DNA of 64,000 nt from Diphasiastrum complanatum (taxonomy: Eukaryota; Streptophyta; Lycopodiopsida; Lycopodiales; Lycopodiaceae): assembly GCA_029204225.1 (NCBI GenBank), contig CM055098.1:13297815-13361814 (forward strand). Reading direction: 5' to 3'. Below the pieces are notes generated by a model. That model did no database searches. It was not told the origin of the DNA and worked only from the letters and a program-made list of their open reading frames with translations. Positions 34,852 through 49,779 of the stretch are shown here, piece after piece. Numbering within the stretch: position 1 is the first letter of the stretch; each line of letters begins with the position of its first letter. Both the position numbers and the translations under genes were made by a program.

Positions 34852-34985
34852 TCCTGTGAGGGCGGTGGCTGAAAAGCACATGTTGGAGGCAGCTTGCACT
34901 TGTGGATTTGAGTACTTTGTGAATTTGAGGTCCTGTGAGGGCAGTGGCTGAAAAGCACATGTTGGAGGCAGCTTGCGCTTTCCAG
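34852..34985. repeat. Tandem duplication, period 79 bp
   Basis: TCCTGTGAGGGCGGTGGCTG and the 30 bases after it recur 79 bases downstream with two changes. Confidence 0.85.
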
Positions 34986-35650
34986 CAGCAACAGTGCTCT
35001 TGAAAAACTGATTTTCAATCAAATAATTTTTCCAGCCAAGAACCTGTTTATGAGATTTTGAGATGGCCCAAAACGTACTAACGACCGACATCGAACCAGA
35101 ATTTCCATTCTTGCTTTGAGTCATTGAAAACATCAATTATATGTCTGGATTAATGCATTTTGTTACTATCAACCAGTGAGATCACATAGAATTAAACTTA
35201 AGTGGACAAGCCCAACTCAAGCAAGATACACCAACTTACCACCTGTGCCAAGATGTCTCGGTTAAAATTGTGAAAACCATGCAATTGAGGGGTATCATGT
35301 TTACATTTTGCTTTCATATGGTTCGGATTGTAATATATTATGGTTTTGTTGTAAATTATCATTACGGAAAGAGGATCACAGATCCTTTCTCATTGATTTG
35401 AAACTTTAATATCATGTATGTCTATCTTCACGATCTACAGGTAAGAAACATAGATTTTATAAATATTGAATAAAACGATTTGCGTAAATTTAATAAGTTG
35501 TGTTTATTGTTCAGATTTTTGAAAAAAGTGTGACAATAATATGATAATTAAAATTGTTTCTTGAAAATTTATTAAGAGTTAATGGCATATATTTACTTAA
35601 ATTATAATATATTATCAAGTTCAATTTAATTTTACTTTTTTTTACATAAA

Positions 35651-35978
35651 AGAATAAAGGATTCTCCATATAATTTCCTATATAACAATGAACATAACTA
35701 GGGAAAGTACCAACTAAGAAAAAATGAACACTTCCTAGTTTATACATCTAGGAAATCCACTATCAAATTTTTTATATAGGAAATTTAAGCCAGATCAATA
35801 TTTTCCTAGTTACAATTCCTTACATAGGAAATCTAGCTTAAATTTCCTATATAAAAAATTTGATTGTGGATTTCCTAGATGTATAAACTAGGAAGTGTTC
35901 ATTTTTTCCTAGTTGGCACTTTCCCTAGTTATGTTAATTGTTTTATAGGAAATTATATGGAGAATCCTTTAATTTTCT
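35651..35978. mobile_element. Foldback / MITE-like palindrome with about 140-bp arms
   Basis: The left arm (35,651-35,790) and right arm (35,836-35,978) are inverted copies at about 93% by eye, with a central loop of about 45 bases. Words CCTAGTTTATACATCTAGG and TTTCCTATATA are prominent. No coding capacity. It could be a non-autonomous DNA transposon or a hairpin RNA source. Flanking duplications could not be fixed. Confidence 0.75.
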
Positions 35979-36001
35979 TATATAGGAAGTGATCAAAACT
36001 T

Positions 36002-36103
36002 TCTACACGAAGCGTCGACTTGATTATTACGGGAAATAATCAAGAGATGATAGACATGATCAAGAAAGACCTCATGGAACAATTTGAGATGACGGATACC
36101 TAA
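36002..36103 (+). pseudogene. Copia reverse transcriptase scrap
   Basis: The 33-codon stretch VDLIITGNNQEMIDMIKKDL then MEQFEMTDT and a stop matches the segment just after the YVDD active site in Copia RT. The first two residues of the active site are altered. Nothing of the element on either side is recognisable. Confidence 0.7.
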
Positions 36104-37429
36104 ATCCGTTATAGTACCTTGCTGTGCACATGCCGATAATTAGCTATATCTTCTTTCAGTTCCATCGATTTAGTAATGCTTTTCAGCAACTTCATTCTAG
36201 TTTCTGCACGGGAGAAAATTGTAACATGCTATGCGATTGTGGAAACCAAATACATATCATCGATGATCAATTCAAGACAGCCATCGAATTTTAGATGGCT
36301 ATCCTGTCTTGGAGTTGCTGTATAATTACTTCTCTCATTTCATTACCACAGTACGTAAAAGCGCTGATTTAGGAATATAATGGCTGCTTTCTAACATAGA
36401 GAACTAAGTTCTTATATTCCGATGCCAGCTGAAAAATTGAATGTATTTGGCAATAGGTCAGAGAAGCAGCACCTCTGTTTGAGCTGAGCCACAGAGTTAA
36501 AACTTGAAAGTTGAGACACAAAAGAGCTAATTATGTCGTAAATATCTCAAGACACCAGATATCTTCTTATCACAGAATTCTTCTGAATACTATTCGCTAG
36601 TCAGGTGTCGGCAGCTAAACGGCTCAAATAAATGTAGCTTGCAATTAGAAAAGGCAAAATAAATTCGCAATAGAGATGGTCGATGACAAATGTAATTGAG
36701 AAGTCATGTGTGGTGTACTCTGAGCAAAGGCTGTTCTGCAACTCTCCCGGCTCTTGAGACAGTCTTCAGCTGATAGTCTTACAAGGGTAGTCTATTGCAA
36801 GCAACTCTTATAGTGCTATGCAGCCCATATGTGCCTATAGTCTGCACTCGTCTACAAGGATTACCACTGGTAAATACTTAGGGTAGTTTCCCAGTTAACT
36901 TCACAGATGCATCACGTAGCACGTTGTCCTGATCTGTTCCAGCCGCAGCCGTTTTGCACAAGGAACATTTGTTGTCCCTCATGTGAAGGAGGAGAAGCCT
37001 GTGCCTGTGGTAGCAATTGCGAAGGGGATGGATCGTGAGGATGAAAAGCCCAGAAAGATGATTGTGTCCCCCACGAGTCCAATCTTTGATTTCATGTCGT
37101 TAAGCAGGTGCAACACATGTTACTTACTCTTAGAATGAGCTTCACGGGAGTACCCACAATGCTTATAATTTCAATCCCTTACCGCCCATCGACTAGGGTG
37201 GATCAATGATTGAGGAAGGTTGTGCAATTTCATGTGCCCCTTTTTTTTCAATTTTTGCATTTTGTGCAAAGGAATATTAGTTCTTTTTTTTTCTTTTCTT
37301 TTCTCAATTTATTTATTTTTGTTTAATGTGCATTTGAACATACATCAATAGTTAATGACAAGCTGTCACATAGTGCATACACATTCTTGGCTACGTACTT
37401 TGCGGCAGGCCGTTACACATACGCACACT
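36104..37429. other. No gene seen
   Basis: No motif-bearing frames; a T/C-rich patch lies near 37,230-37,310. Confidence 0.5.
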
Positions 37430-37581
37430 ATGTTTGATTTTGATCAAGTTCTTATTGATTTTGTATCTCTTTCATTAAGTAGATGCTATTTTTTCTATGT
37501 TGCAAATGTGCAGATTGTGTTGACTTTCATACCAAAGATCAAGAGGACAAATTTGGATCTTAGTGATTTATATTCTTCACA

Positions 37582-37593
37582 TGGTATCAAAGC
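37582..37593 (+). other. Primer-binding site variant of a Copia element
   Basis: TGGTATCAAAGC directly after an LTR end shared with 3062 and, inverted, 5378. Confidence 0.8.
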
Positions 37594-38180
37594 TTATGTT
37601 GCAGGTTTTGAAAGGATCAAGCACATCTATCAAGGATTTTGAGGACTTTCTATCTCTAGAACATGCTAGAAGAGCTTCTACTCAAAAATCAAGAATTTTG
37701 CATATGTAAAATTGATCTTTTGTAGATCAAAACTCAATTCAGGTTTATGAGCTTGATGAATTTTGATTTCACACTTGGCGTACTTGAATTGGCCAATTTT
37801 TTATGCATTAGGAAGGCTTCATTGGAGGCTACAAGATTATATATCAAGTTTTAAACAATTGCATGTAGAATTTGAGATATTCAATTTTTTGTGATTTTGT
37901 CAAAACCTTATTTTTTATTGGATTCTTATTTTGTGAGGTTGTTGGACTTCAATAAAGTGTGTTTCAGTCTTAGGAAGTGGCAAGATTCATTAGATTGGTG
38001 GTAGATCATAGGTTGACCAAGATTTGTACATTATATATGTTGATTTGCTAGATATAAGTGCAAGAAGAGAATTGAGAGGTTCCATACTCTGTGATTTATT
38101 TTTGTAAACATTTGTTGTATTTCAAAAGTGTGATTTGTGCATTGGAACAGGTTGAAAGAGAAAGATCAAGTCATTGCAAC

Positions 38181-39379
38181 ATGGCTACAATGAGTGGATT
38201 CATGTTGCAAGGCAATGACAAGCTTACCTCATCCAACTACTCTACACGGAAGGCGAGGATGGAATCACTTCTTGAAATGCATGAGTTGATGGATATTGTT
38301 GTAGGGTTGGACGAGATCAATTGAGGTATGACAAGAGAGCTAAGATATCTCTATACATGATCAACATGAATGCTACCAATGAGCTACTCAAGGAGATTGG
38401 TAAGTCCAATTCATCTCGAGAGGCTTGGAAAGCTTTGGTCCTAATACTTTTGTTTTGAGAGTAAAGGCATTAAGTGATGAGTTAGCTTGCATTGATGAGA
38501 GCATTAAGGAAGGAGAGATTGTCCAAGTTATTCTTGATGGTTTGTTGGACGCTCATGCTAACATTATACAAAGTCTTACTATTCAAAGAACTTTGCCAAT
38601 TTTGGTTGATCTTCAAAGAGATCTTGATCAATGAGGAATATAGACTTCAAGCAAGAGGTGGATCTACATTGACACCTCAAGATGAGGAGGCCATGTTCAT
38701 CAAAGACAACTTTAAAGGCAAAGGCAAAAGCAAGTGTTCTAAAGGACAAGATCATGATGAGTCTTCTTCTTCTTTTGGTAAGAAGAAATATAGGTCAAAT
38801 TTGAAGTGCTTCTATTGTGGCATCAAAGGTCATTTTGCAAGTGATTGCTACAAAAAGAAGAGATATCAAGGAGACAAACAAGGTAATCTAACTCTTGATG
38901 AGGATGGTGTTTATGCTCAAAACACAAATGATGATGCTTTTGTGATGTCTTCATGTTTGAGTCCTATTTTTGGAGATATTGATCCATGGTGGATTGGTAG
39001 CAAAGCAAGCTCACACGTGACTTTTCACAAAGAGTATTTCACTTATTTGTTGGCATATGGAGATTTCAAGAGGGTAATCTACACAACCAATGATGGTGAG
39101 TGTGCAATCATAGGGATTGGCATAATTCCTATTTCTCTCTCTACAAATTGGAATGTTCATTTGAAGGATGTTTTGGTCATTCCATCTATTACTAAGAACC
39201 TACTTAGTGTGATTCAAATGCCAAGCAATGGTCTTAAGGTTGAGTTTGATGGAGATGCTTGTATGATCAAAAGGAAGGATGTCTTGATTGCAAAAAGTAA
39301 AAGGCAAGGGAAGTTATTCAAACTAGATGCTTTTGTTATTGCTAACCAAGTTGGATGTGTGACAAGTACCTCTGCATAA
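38181..39379 (+). pseudogene. Copia gag-protease, broken, protease active site lost
   Basis: ATG at 38,181 opens a gag N-terminus (MATMSGFML, SNYSTRKARMESLLEM) that stops after about 47 codons. Gag resumes with ELLKEIGKS in another frame, has a deletion or shift near 38,430, and from 38,492 runs 295 codons. This includes the CCHC knuckle KCFYCGIKGHFASDCYKKK near 38,806-38,862. The retropepsin motif, D-S-G-A in the sibling copy at 4.0 kb, here reads GSKA near 38,994, so the catalytic Asp is gone. The following LLSV/FDGDACMIKRKDVL part leads towards pre-integrase and then ends. Confidence 0.85.
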
Positions 39380-39429
39380 AAATGTGCGAAATACAATAAA
39401 ATATTTTTTTTTACTATAGCTTGGGTTGT

Positions 39430-39700
39430 CGGATTCCAACATCTATACTACATGTCAAACTCCGTCACCCAAGAAAAATCCTAAAAATTGGTCGAAGGGA
39501 TGTCGGACATTTCTGACATATAAAAACATGCTCTCTATTCTTTGGAAGATTGTAGTGGATGTCGAAATTTGACACTAATAAAAATACATCAGAATTCAAC
39601 ATCTAAGAGAATCCTAAAATTTTTGTCGAATGCTCTCTGTCTATCTGAACATTACAAGGGACGTTGAAATTTGACATTGGTTAAAATCTGTCAAAATCAT
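39430..39700. repeat. Degenerate duplicated block with GTCGAAATTTGACA-type words
   Basis: Two imperfect units contain ATCCTAAAA..TTGTCGAA, TGCTCTCTRTCT and GACGTYGAAATTTGACA, spaced about 120-140 bases. Confidence 0.5.
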
Positions 39701-39889
39701 CAAAAAAAAGAGCGATCTGTACGTTCAAGTAAGTGTTCCATTACTATTTCTCATTGATGTTGTCTGAAATTTTTTGCTTTCACACAATCACGAGTTATGT
39801 CATATATCTCTTTGTCTCCATTTTCTAAAAGAAGTTTTAGCATTGTGCTTCATAATTTAAATAAAGTGTTTGCACAATTTTTCTAACCA

Positions 39890-40120
39890 ACCTCCTTCTA
39901 ACAATGACATTTGTTGTGCAGATCTACATTGGCTACTGAAGACCAATTCCAGATGCCAATCCCAGTGGGAACTCACTAGGTTCTTTTCTTACTTCTAAGT
40001 CAACAAAATCAATGTTGAGCACAAGTAGAATGAAAAAAATAAAAGCTACTATTACAGAGAACATTATAAACGAGGTTGGGACAGCACTTTAGTTCAAAGT
40101 ACATGTGATTCTTCTAGTAT
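39890..40120 (+). repeat. Second copy of the 17.9-kb dispersed repeat
   Basis: Shares CCTTCTAACAATGACATTTG, TTACTTCTAAGTCAACAAAA and TTGAGCACAAGTAGAATGA with the reverse strand at 17.9-18.2 kb. The frame open there is interrupted here. Confidence 0.6.
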
Positions 40121-42399
<2,279 letters not shown>

Positions 42400-43861
42400 C
42401 TCTTGATAGGCATGTAAAAGAAATCAATCCTTTTCCAAACAGGTTCCCTCAAGTACTCCTACAGCTTCCTATTGTCTTTCAGGACCTTGCTTCTCCATTC
42501 TGGTTGTGGCTACAGGGCGGCAATGATGTCTGACCTCAAAGAATATTTGCTTTGGTCTAGGTCTTCTCTTCTGCCTCTCATGGTTTGAGGGTATTTCCTT
42601 CCGAACTTCTCCGACTCTCAAGTATCGGCCATCTTGGGTCTTGGCTCGATAGGTGGAGTTGCCTTCAGCTTTTGTTGAGGCTTCGCCAGATAGTCGTCAA
42701 GTGTCTTGGTGCCTTTATCTTCTTTTCTAGCCCTTTCACTGGTTGAGGGCTCAGCTTCACTTGCGTTGAAACCTACAAGTTGTGATGAAAACTTTAGAGG
42801 ATCTGGTTGCTCATTCTAGGGGCCGTCAAATTCTCCGGTGTCAACATTGGTTTCAGGTAGATCGGGTGGGATGTGATCGGGTGAGGATGTGATCGGGTGA
42901 TCAGGTGGGTTGTGATTAGGTGAGGATGGCATGAACTTGGTGGGTTGACCAGGGATAGGATTCTCAACGAGATTATATGTGACATCAGGAGAGCTAAGTT
43001 GTTTAACGAACTCATCTCACCTATCTTTGTATGTCTCAGGAGATCCTTGGTGTGGTCTCAATGGTCAACTTAGATGGGGATGGCCTGACGTACTTTTTCA
43101 TTTTGACTGTCGAGGCTTGAGGGGGTTGTACTAAAATGTCTTCTGGCTTCACAGGAGGGCTATCAACTATCATTACACTAGACGATCCATGGTTGATCCA
43201 ATTCATTTGTTGTTTAAGTCGATTTTGCACTTCATTGAGCTCTAGAGCTTGCTTTCCCATGGTGGCTTGCAACTCCATAACGAGTAGCCTCATCTTGTTT
43301 CTTTTTTATTTGTCTCTGATGCTCTGCTATGACTCGTTCTTGTTGCTTGACTTTGTTTTCCAATCTCTTGTGTTGGCTCCACCAGTGTAGATGGTTGGTC
43401 TTGAATAGACTCTATACGGATCGCTTGGCCACCTCTGATAGTTCCTCGGGATTGGTAAGGGTGAGGTACTTGTCGGAGGTGTGGTTGAGAAATGTTAGTC
43501 CAAAGAACAGTGTTTGAGAAGGTTGGAGTGGTAATGGCAATGACGGAGGAATGGAGACAATGGTAGTGGAAGCGAGGGTGATGGATGGAGTGGTGAGTTG
43601 GGTGGAAGTGACAATGATGGTCGGTGAGATTTGACTTCTCCTAGGCTAATCTTCCTTCCTTGAGTTGGTGTCATCATCAAGTTCTATCAGGTTTTCAGCA
43701 CCAAAATACTTTGAATCATCCATAATAACATGGACCTGCTTTGCATGCTCTTGCGGTGTTTCAGTTGTTGTTGTCTCCTTGGGCTTGTTTCCCCCATCTT
43801 CCTCCCCCCTGTTACAACTCCTTAAGATCTTTGACTGCGTTGAAAGTTTTGCACACCCCAT
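42400..43861 (-). pseudogene. Long decayed reverse-strand coding region, product not recognised
   Basis: Several reverse-strand frames look like pieces of one charged protein: HVIMDDSKYFGAENLIELDD (43,7xx), a coiled-coil-like LENKVKQQERVIAEHQRQIK, then ALELNEVQNRLKQQMNWINH and MIVDSPPVKPEDILVQPP (43,293-43,036). Further left come ERARKEDKGTKTLDDYL and EPVWKRIDFFYMPIKRRDPWP. Multiple frame changes separate them. It sits beside the Gypsy remnant on the same strand and may be a retroelement accessory frame, or part of a DNA transposon. I cannot assign it. Confidence 0.3.
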
Positions 43862-43989
43862 ACCAATGGCGATGCACCGTATCTACCCATCCATAGGATG
43901 ACAACCGACCCACCGCCATGCACTAGAGCTATCAACATAGTCATGCCTAACCGAGCCTCCTACGATAACTGGTGTCCCATACCACCAGC

Positions 43990-44281
43990 CATCACACTCG
44001 GCTCTCCCTAGCATACATCTTCTGGCCTAGAGATACATCCTGGCTCATTCAACAAAGCATAACTGATTGACCTCTCCAATCCGGCTCAAATCATCAATGA
44101 CACAATTCGATGTACCTCGACAGTACTTAATGTCGAATTCGAACTCCTAAATGAGTTCCGACCAACGGACGTTACGACCCCTAAAGTCCGAAGCACGACA
44201 GACATACTTAAAAGACTCGTGATCCATCATAAACATGAATCTAGATCCATACGAATTATTTTTCTAGATCTTTAACACATG
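43990..44281 (-). pseudogene. Gypsy RNase H C-terminal part, left of the Copia insertion
   Basis: The frame, with one stop (ELI stop EFEF), matches the end of Gypsy RNase H: HESFKYV, RNVRWSELI, EFDIKYCRGTSNCVIDDLSR. It continues the domain interrupted at 50,516. Confidence 0.7.
44277..44281. repeat. Target-site duplication, left copy (ACATG)
   Basis: ACATG flanks the Copia element on both sides (44,277-44,281 and 50,516-50,520). Confidence 0.95.
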
Positions 44282-45018
44282 TGTGAAGAATTGAAAAAGA
44301 TTATCTATGTTAGATATAGGGGTCTTATGTTTTTTACATCAAGCATCTAGGTGTAGGATGTTGATAGGAATAAATTTGGCATAGATGGCAAATTATGCAT
44401 TTCCACTTGTAATGCCACTATTGAGCCAAAATAGAGTAAGAGGCTAAACACTTGCTAATTAGAGTGTAGACAAGTGTAAAGTTTTTGTTTGATGAATTCC
44501 AAGAGGTCCAATAGGATTTAGAGGTGGAACCTTGTGAGGTCCAATAGGAAATTGAGGTGTGCTTGAATATAGTCCAATAGAATTAAGAGGTGCATAGATC
44601 AATGATCCAATAGGATCAAGAGGTGACAAAATGTGGTCCAATCATAGTTAAGCATAGTGGTAGCTCGTGGACCTACTAGTATCATTGTACTCCTCATTTT
44701 GAATTCAATTGATTTGGTGATTTCATGGATTTTGTGAGTTTTTGGATTTCTAGCTTTCTCTCTCTACTCGAGAGCTCTTGATGCATTTTCTCTCTCTACC
44801 CAAGGAGAGCAGCTTGTTTCTACTTAGATTATTTTTTGAATATTTTCCACACGTGTGAGTGAGAGTTGGAAGTGATTGAATGCATGTAGTAGTGTGTTTT
44901 TGCCATAGGATTCAAGATTGATCTTGAATCTCAATCTAGTCTTGATCTTGGTGCATCTACACACCTTAGGAGATCACAAGTACATGTAGTGGACAGTCCA
45001 CACGTGTGAAAATCAACA
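44282..45018 (+). repeat. 5' LTR of the young Copia element
   Basis: TGTGAAGAATTG ... AATCAACA. It differs from the 3' LTR by about five substitutions and one single-base indel. It contains two ACACGTGTGA palindromes (about 44,850 and 45,000), the second close to the 3' end. Confidence 0.97.
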
Positions 45019-45030
45019 TGGTATCAGAGC
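45019..45030 (+). other. Primer-binding site (initiator-Met tRNA type)
   Basis: TGGTATCAGAGC directly after the 5' LTR. Confidence 0.97.
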
Positions 45031-45774
45031 CTACCTAAGGTTACCATGCATTTTGATCCATCTAAGTGAAAAATTTTCATCAATCTTGAGCTAGAAATTG
45101 TCAAGGCCCATTTTCCTAGCTATCTTGTTCAATCTTGGATCAAAAGAGATCAAAAGGACATTGATTGGGTCTGACCTGGTACTGTATGGAATCAGGTGCT
45201 CAGACACGTGTGAGGAACATCCAATTTCAGTTTGGAAGTTCTCTCTCATGTTTGATCCATTTATCTTGCTTGATAGCTTATTTTGAAGCTATTTTTGTCT
45301 AGTTTCTGTTGCAATCAATTTCATTCCATTTGGTTGAGCCAATCAAAATTTATAAGCTTTTGAAGAGGGTTAGGTAGGGCACCTAGACCTGGGTGGACAC
45401 ATTTGGTTTGGTCAAGAGGTTGCTTGGTTGAACCAAAATCACAGTTGTATGCTTGCCAATCTCATCTATATGTGATCTAGGCACTGTTTTGAGATCTTAG
45501 CCATTTTGTTTCATGCAATATCATTGTATTTGAGTCAAATTTGGTTTCTTAGTGTATTTCACACGTGCTAAGAGTGTTATATCCTAACTTTGCCTATACT
45601 CCATCATTTGATGTGAAATAGATCTTGTTTTAGAGAGATTTGAGTAGCTAGTGAGAATCAATTCACAAATTGTTGTAAGATCTTTCATAGGAGGAGATAG
45701 TACTCAATTATTGGATCCTATTGAAAGTGTGTAACAACATTTATTGTTCATCATTTGAGTTTTCTTCACTTCAA

Positions 45775-48700
45775 ATGTCTTCAATGGGTTCATCCTTGTT
45801 GGAAGCAAGTGAAAGATTGACCACTTCAAATTATTCAATTTGGAAAATGAGGATGGAGTCCATCTTGATCCTTCAAGACATGATGGACATAGTTCTTGGC
45901 CTTGAAGAAGAACCACAAGTTCTTCAAGAGGTTCAAAAATACAAAAAGAGAGCTAGGATGGCTCTCCACTACATTAAGATGAATGTCTCTAATGAGATAT
46001 TGAGGGAGATAGGTACTTGTACAACAGCCAAAGAAGCTTGGGATTGTCTCAAGACTATCTATGAGGCTAAGAATACCTCTAGGCTTCTCACTCTTAGAAA
46101 TCAAATCTTTCAAAGTAGCCAAAAGAGTGATGAGAGTGCATCTAGTTATGTTTTGAGAGTAAAAGATATTCATAGAGAGCTTGCTTGCATTGGTGATTCC
46201 TTCAATCAAAATGAGCTAGTTCAAGTCATTCTCAATGGCTTGAGAAGTGAATTTGATAACCTTGTCCAATCCTATGCCATTATGGAGGAGCTACCAAGTT
46301 TGGAGGCTCTCCAAAGTGTGCTAATTTCAGAAGAATCAAGACAAGAGTACAAGCTCTTGAGGATGGACAAGCTTTCTCTCACTCATAATGATGGCAAAGC
46401 TCTCTTTGCCAAGGATAAGCACAAAGAGAGGAGCAAGAACCAACATCAACAATCCTCAAGCAAGGACAAAGTCAAATCCAAAGACAAAGATGAGGAGGAA
46501 GATGATTCCTCTAATGCTTCATCGTCCAAGCTGAAGAAGAAGAAGAAGATCAAGTGCTTTTATTGTGGCAAGAAAGGTCATTATGCCACCAATTGCTTCA
46601 AAAAGAAGAATCAACTCAAGCAAGCCAATATTACCAATGAGAAGGAAGACACTATTGCAAGTGATGGAGAGGGATCTCTTATGGTCTCTAGTTTCTCATC
46701 TACTCCTTTCAAGAAGGACGGCCTATGGTATATTGATAGTGGAGCCTCTTCACATATGTGTAGCTCCAAGGACTCTTTCTCTTCTATTGCACCTTATGAT
46801 GGAGTCAAGAAATCAATATACACTGCAAATGATTTTGAATGTCCTATTGAAGGCATAGGGAACATTCCCTTGAAGCTTGCATCCTCTAAAGTTCTTTCTC
46901 TCTCTAGAGTTCTTTATGTACCTAAGCTTACCAAGAATCTTATTATTGTTGGCCAATTGCTTGATAATGGCCTTGATGTAAAATTCAATGTTGATACTTG
47001 CACTATCAAGAAGAATGATGAGATACTTACATTAGGATCTAGATTTGGTGGCATCTATAAACTAGATCCAAATGAGTATGTGAATGCTTGTAATGTTGCT
47101 CTTGTGAACAAGCTCTCTATGGAGGAATTATGGCATAGGAGGTTGGGACATCCCAACTACAAATCCATGCTCTCTATGATCAAAGAATCCAAAGCTATTG
47201 GCTTGCCAAAGTCATTCTCCAAGAAGATCATGCCTTGTGAGGCTTGTGCTATTGCTAAATCTCACAAAAAGCCATTTACAAGATCTTCTATCAAAAGCAA
47301 GCATCCTTTGGAGTTAATCCACTCAGATGTGCATTTTTCATCAACTACAAGCAAGGGAGGAGCCACTTGTTTTGTTACTTTCATTGATGATTACACAAGA
47401 TTCACTTGGATATATCTTCTTGCTTCAAAATCTATGGTGTTTGATCATTTCCTTATTTTCAAAGCTTATGTAGAGAAGCAATTCTCATTCAAGATTAAAG
47501 CTCTTAGAAGTGATGGAGGTGGTGAATATATCTCCAATAAATTTCAAGATTTTTGTGAGCTTGAAGGCATTAAAAGAGAGTTTTCTTGTGCCTACTCTCC
47601 ATCTCAAAATGGAGTGGCCGAGAGAAAGAATAGATCTTTATGTGAATGTGCAAAATCTATGAGAATTGAGGCATCTTTGCCCAAAGATTTTTGGGGAGAA
47701 GCCATTAATTGTGCAAATTATATTTGCAATAGGCTCCCACATATAGCTCTTGGAGGAAAGTCACCATATGAAATCTTATTTTTGAAGAAGCCTAAGGTTG
47801 ATCACCTTAGAGTTTTTGGATGCTTATGCTTTGTCCATATTCCCTTGGAAACAAGGAAGAAGGAAGATCCTAGTGCATGCAAAGGGATCATGGTTGGATA
47901 CTCATCCACCAAGAAGGCCTATAGAGTCTTTATACTCTCTACTTCTCAAGTTATTGAAAGTAGAGATGTTGTCTTTCATGAAGATCAACACTCATCATTT
48001 GAAGAGGCCGAGATCAAGAAATCTATGGATGCATCATCAATTATTGATTTTGAAGACAATCATGATGTGATGGGGTCGAGATTTGAAGAAGACTCTCCTC
48101 GGATTTTTTCACCAAGAAGATCCATGAGAGATAGATCCGAGCCTAAGTGGCTCTCATATGTTGACAAAGGCAAACAAGTGGATCTTGATTCCACTAATTA
48201 TGTTTTTTATGTCTCTCATGAAGAGCCAAAGAATGTACAAGAGGCACTCAATACCAAGGAGTGGTATGATGCCATGAAGCAAGAGTATGATGCATTGATC
48301 ACCAACAATACTTGGGAGCTTGTAGATCCTCCATCCAACAAGCATGTGATTGGTTGCAAGTGGGTATTTCGGATCAAGTTCAATCATGATGGCACCATCA
48401 ACAAGCATAAAGCAAGATTATGTGCCAAAGGATTTGCTCAAATCCATGGTCTTGATTATGAGGAGACCTTTGCACCCGTTGCAAAGATGGTGACAATAAG
48501 AATTCTTATTTCTCTTGCTTGTTTTTTCAAGTGGAAGGTGTTCCAATTAGATGTATCCAATGCTTTTCTAAATGGTTATCTTGAGGAGGAGATCTATATG
48601 GAACAACCTCAAGGATTCATCAAGGATGAGTCCAAAGTGTGCTTGCTCTTCAAAAGTCTTTATGGACTCAAGCAAGCACCAAGATCATGGTATTCAAGAC

Positions 48701-49761
48701 TTAACTCTTTTCTTATCTCACTAGGATTTACTCTTAGTGACTATGATCCTTCCATGTATCTAAAGTTTGTTGATAGCAATATTGTCATTCTTCTAATTTA
48801 TGTTGATGACATTATTCTTTGTGGAAGTTGTATCAAGCTAGTTGATGAAACCAAGCTAGCACTTGGATGTGAGTTTAAAATGCAAGATCTAGGAGAGATA
48901 CATTACATCCTAGGCCTAGAAATTGATTTTTATGAAAATCATGTCTTTATATGCCAATCTAAATATGCTCACTCTATTGAAAAAATTCCATATGGAAAAT
49001 TCTAAGAGCATAGATACTCCAATGGAGCAAATTGTAAAAGATCCTAATAAAGGTGATGAAAGATCCTTTGAGGACATCACACTTTTTAGGAGTCTTGTAG
49101 GCTCCTTGATTTGGCTTACCATTACTAGGCCCGATCTTAGTTTTTGTGTGCACAAATTGAGTCAATTTATGCAAGAACCTAAGATCCATCATTGGAAGAT
49201 GGCCAAGAGGATTTTAAAATATGTATCTTCATCTTGTGATTATGGTCTACTCTATAAAAGTGAAGATCTATCCATTATTGGCTACTCGGATTCGGACTTT
49301 GCAAGTGACAAAATGATCGAAAGTCTATTAGTGCATACACTATCTTTCTTGGAGGCAATCTAATATCTTGGCTTTCCAAAAAGCAAGATACTATATCTCT
49401 CTCTTCATGTGAGGCCGAGTACAAAGCACTCACTACAACTACCAAAGAAGTGCTTTGGATCAAGAGGTTATTAATGGAACTAAAGTGCATCAAGGAGGAT
49501 GATCTACCAATGATCAAGTGTGATAACATCTCGGCCCCAGCTCTTGCCAATAATCCCATATTTCATGCAAGAAGCAAGCACATAGAAGTGGCACACCATT
49601 TTGTGAGAGAAAAGCTTATTGGAGGAGAAATCTATTTGGAGCATGTCAACTCGTCCTCTTGTATTGCCGATCTACTCACCAAGCCTTTGAGCAAAAGTGC
49701 TTTCATCAAGCATAGATCTAATCTTGGAGTTATATCAAGATCAATGCTCAAATCTTCATAG
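45775..49761 (+). pseudogene. Copia gag-pol polyprotein with two single-base shifts
   Basis: Start taken at ATG 45,775 (MSSMGSSLLEASERL), the usual Copia gag start; the frame is also open upstream without a better ATG. Domains by residue: gag 1-250; CCHC knuckle KCFYCGKKGHYATNC near 260; protease WYIDSGASSHM near 318; pre-integrase LWHRRLGHPNY near 451; integrase D,D,E at LIHSDVHF, LRSDGGGEY and NGVAERKN (about 515, 580, 615); RT from about 830, with YVDD at 1009. Near 48,975 the frame shifts by one base, RNase H continues (48,960-49,320) and shifts again near 49,312, ending with LLTKPLSKSAFIKHRSNLGV and a stop at 49,761. Both shifts are next to A-runs, so either recent decay or read error is possible. 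It makes and integrates cDNA copies if the frame is whole. Confidence 0.93.
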
Positions 49762-49779
49762 ATAATTTTTTCGGAGGAG

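Larger units (their letters stand above)
37430..39379 (+). mobile_element. 5' portion of a Copia element: LTR end, PBS, leader, gag-protease
   Basis: An LTR end (TTTTGATCAAGTTCTTATTGA to ATTCTTCACA at 37,581) is followed by TGGTATCAAAGC (37,582-37,593), a one-base variant of the Copia PBS. A leader of about 590 bases leads to gag. The LTR's left end is not resolved. No integrase or RT follows, so it is truncated after 39,379. Confidence 0.75.
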
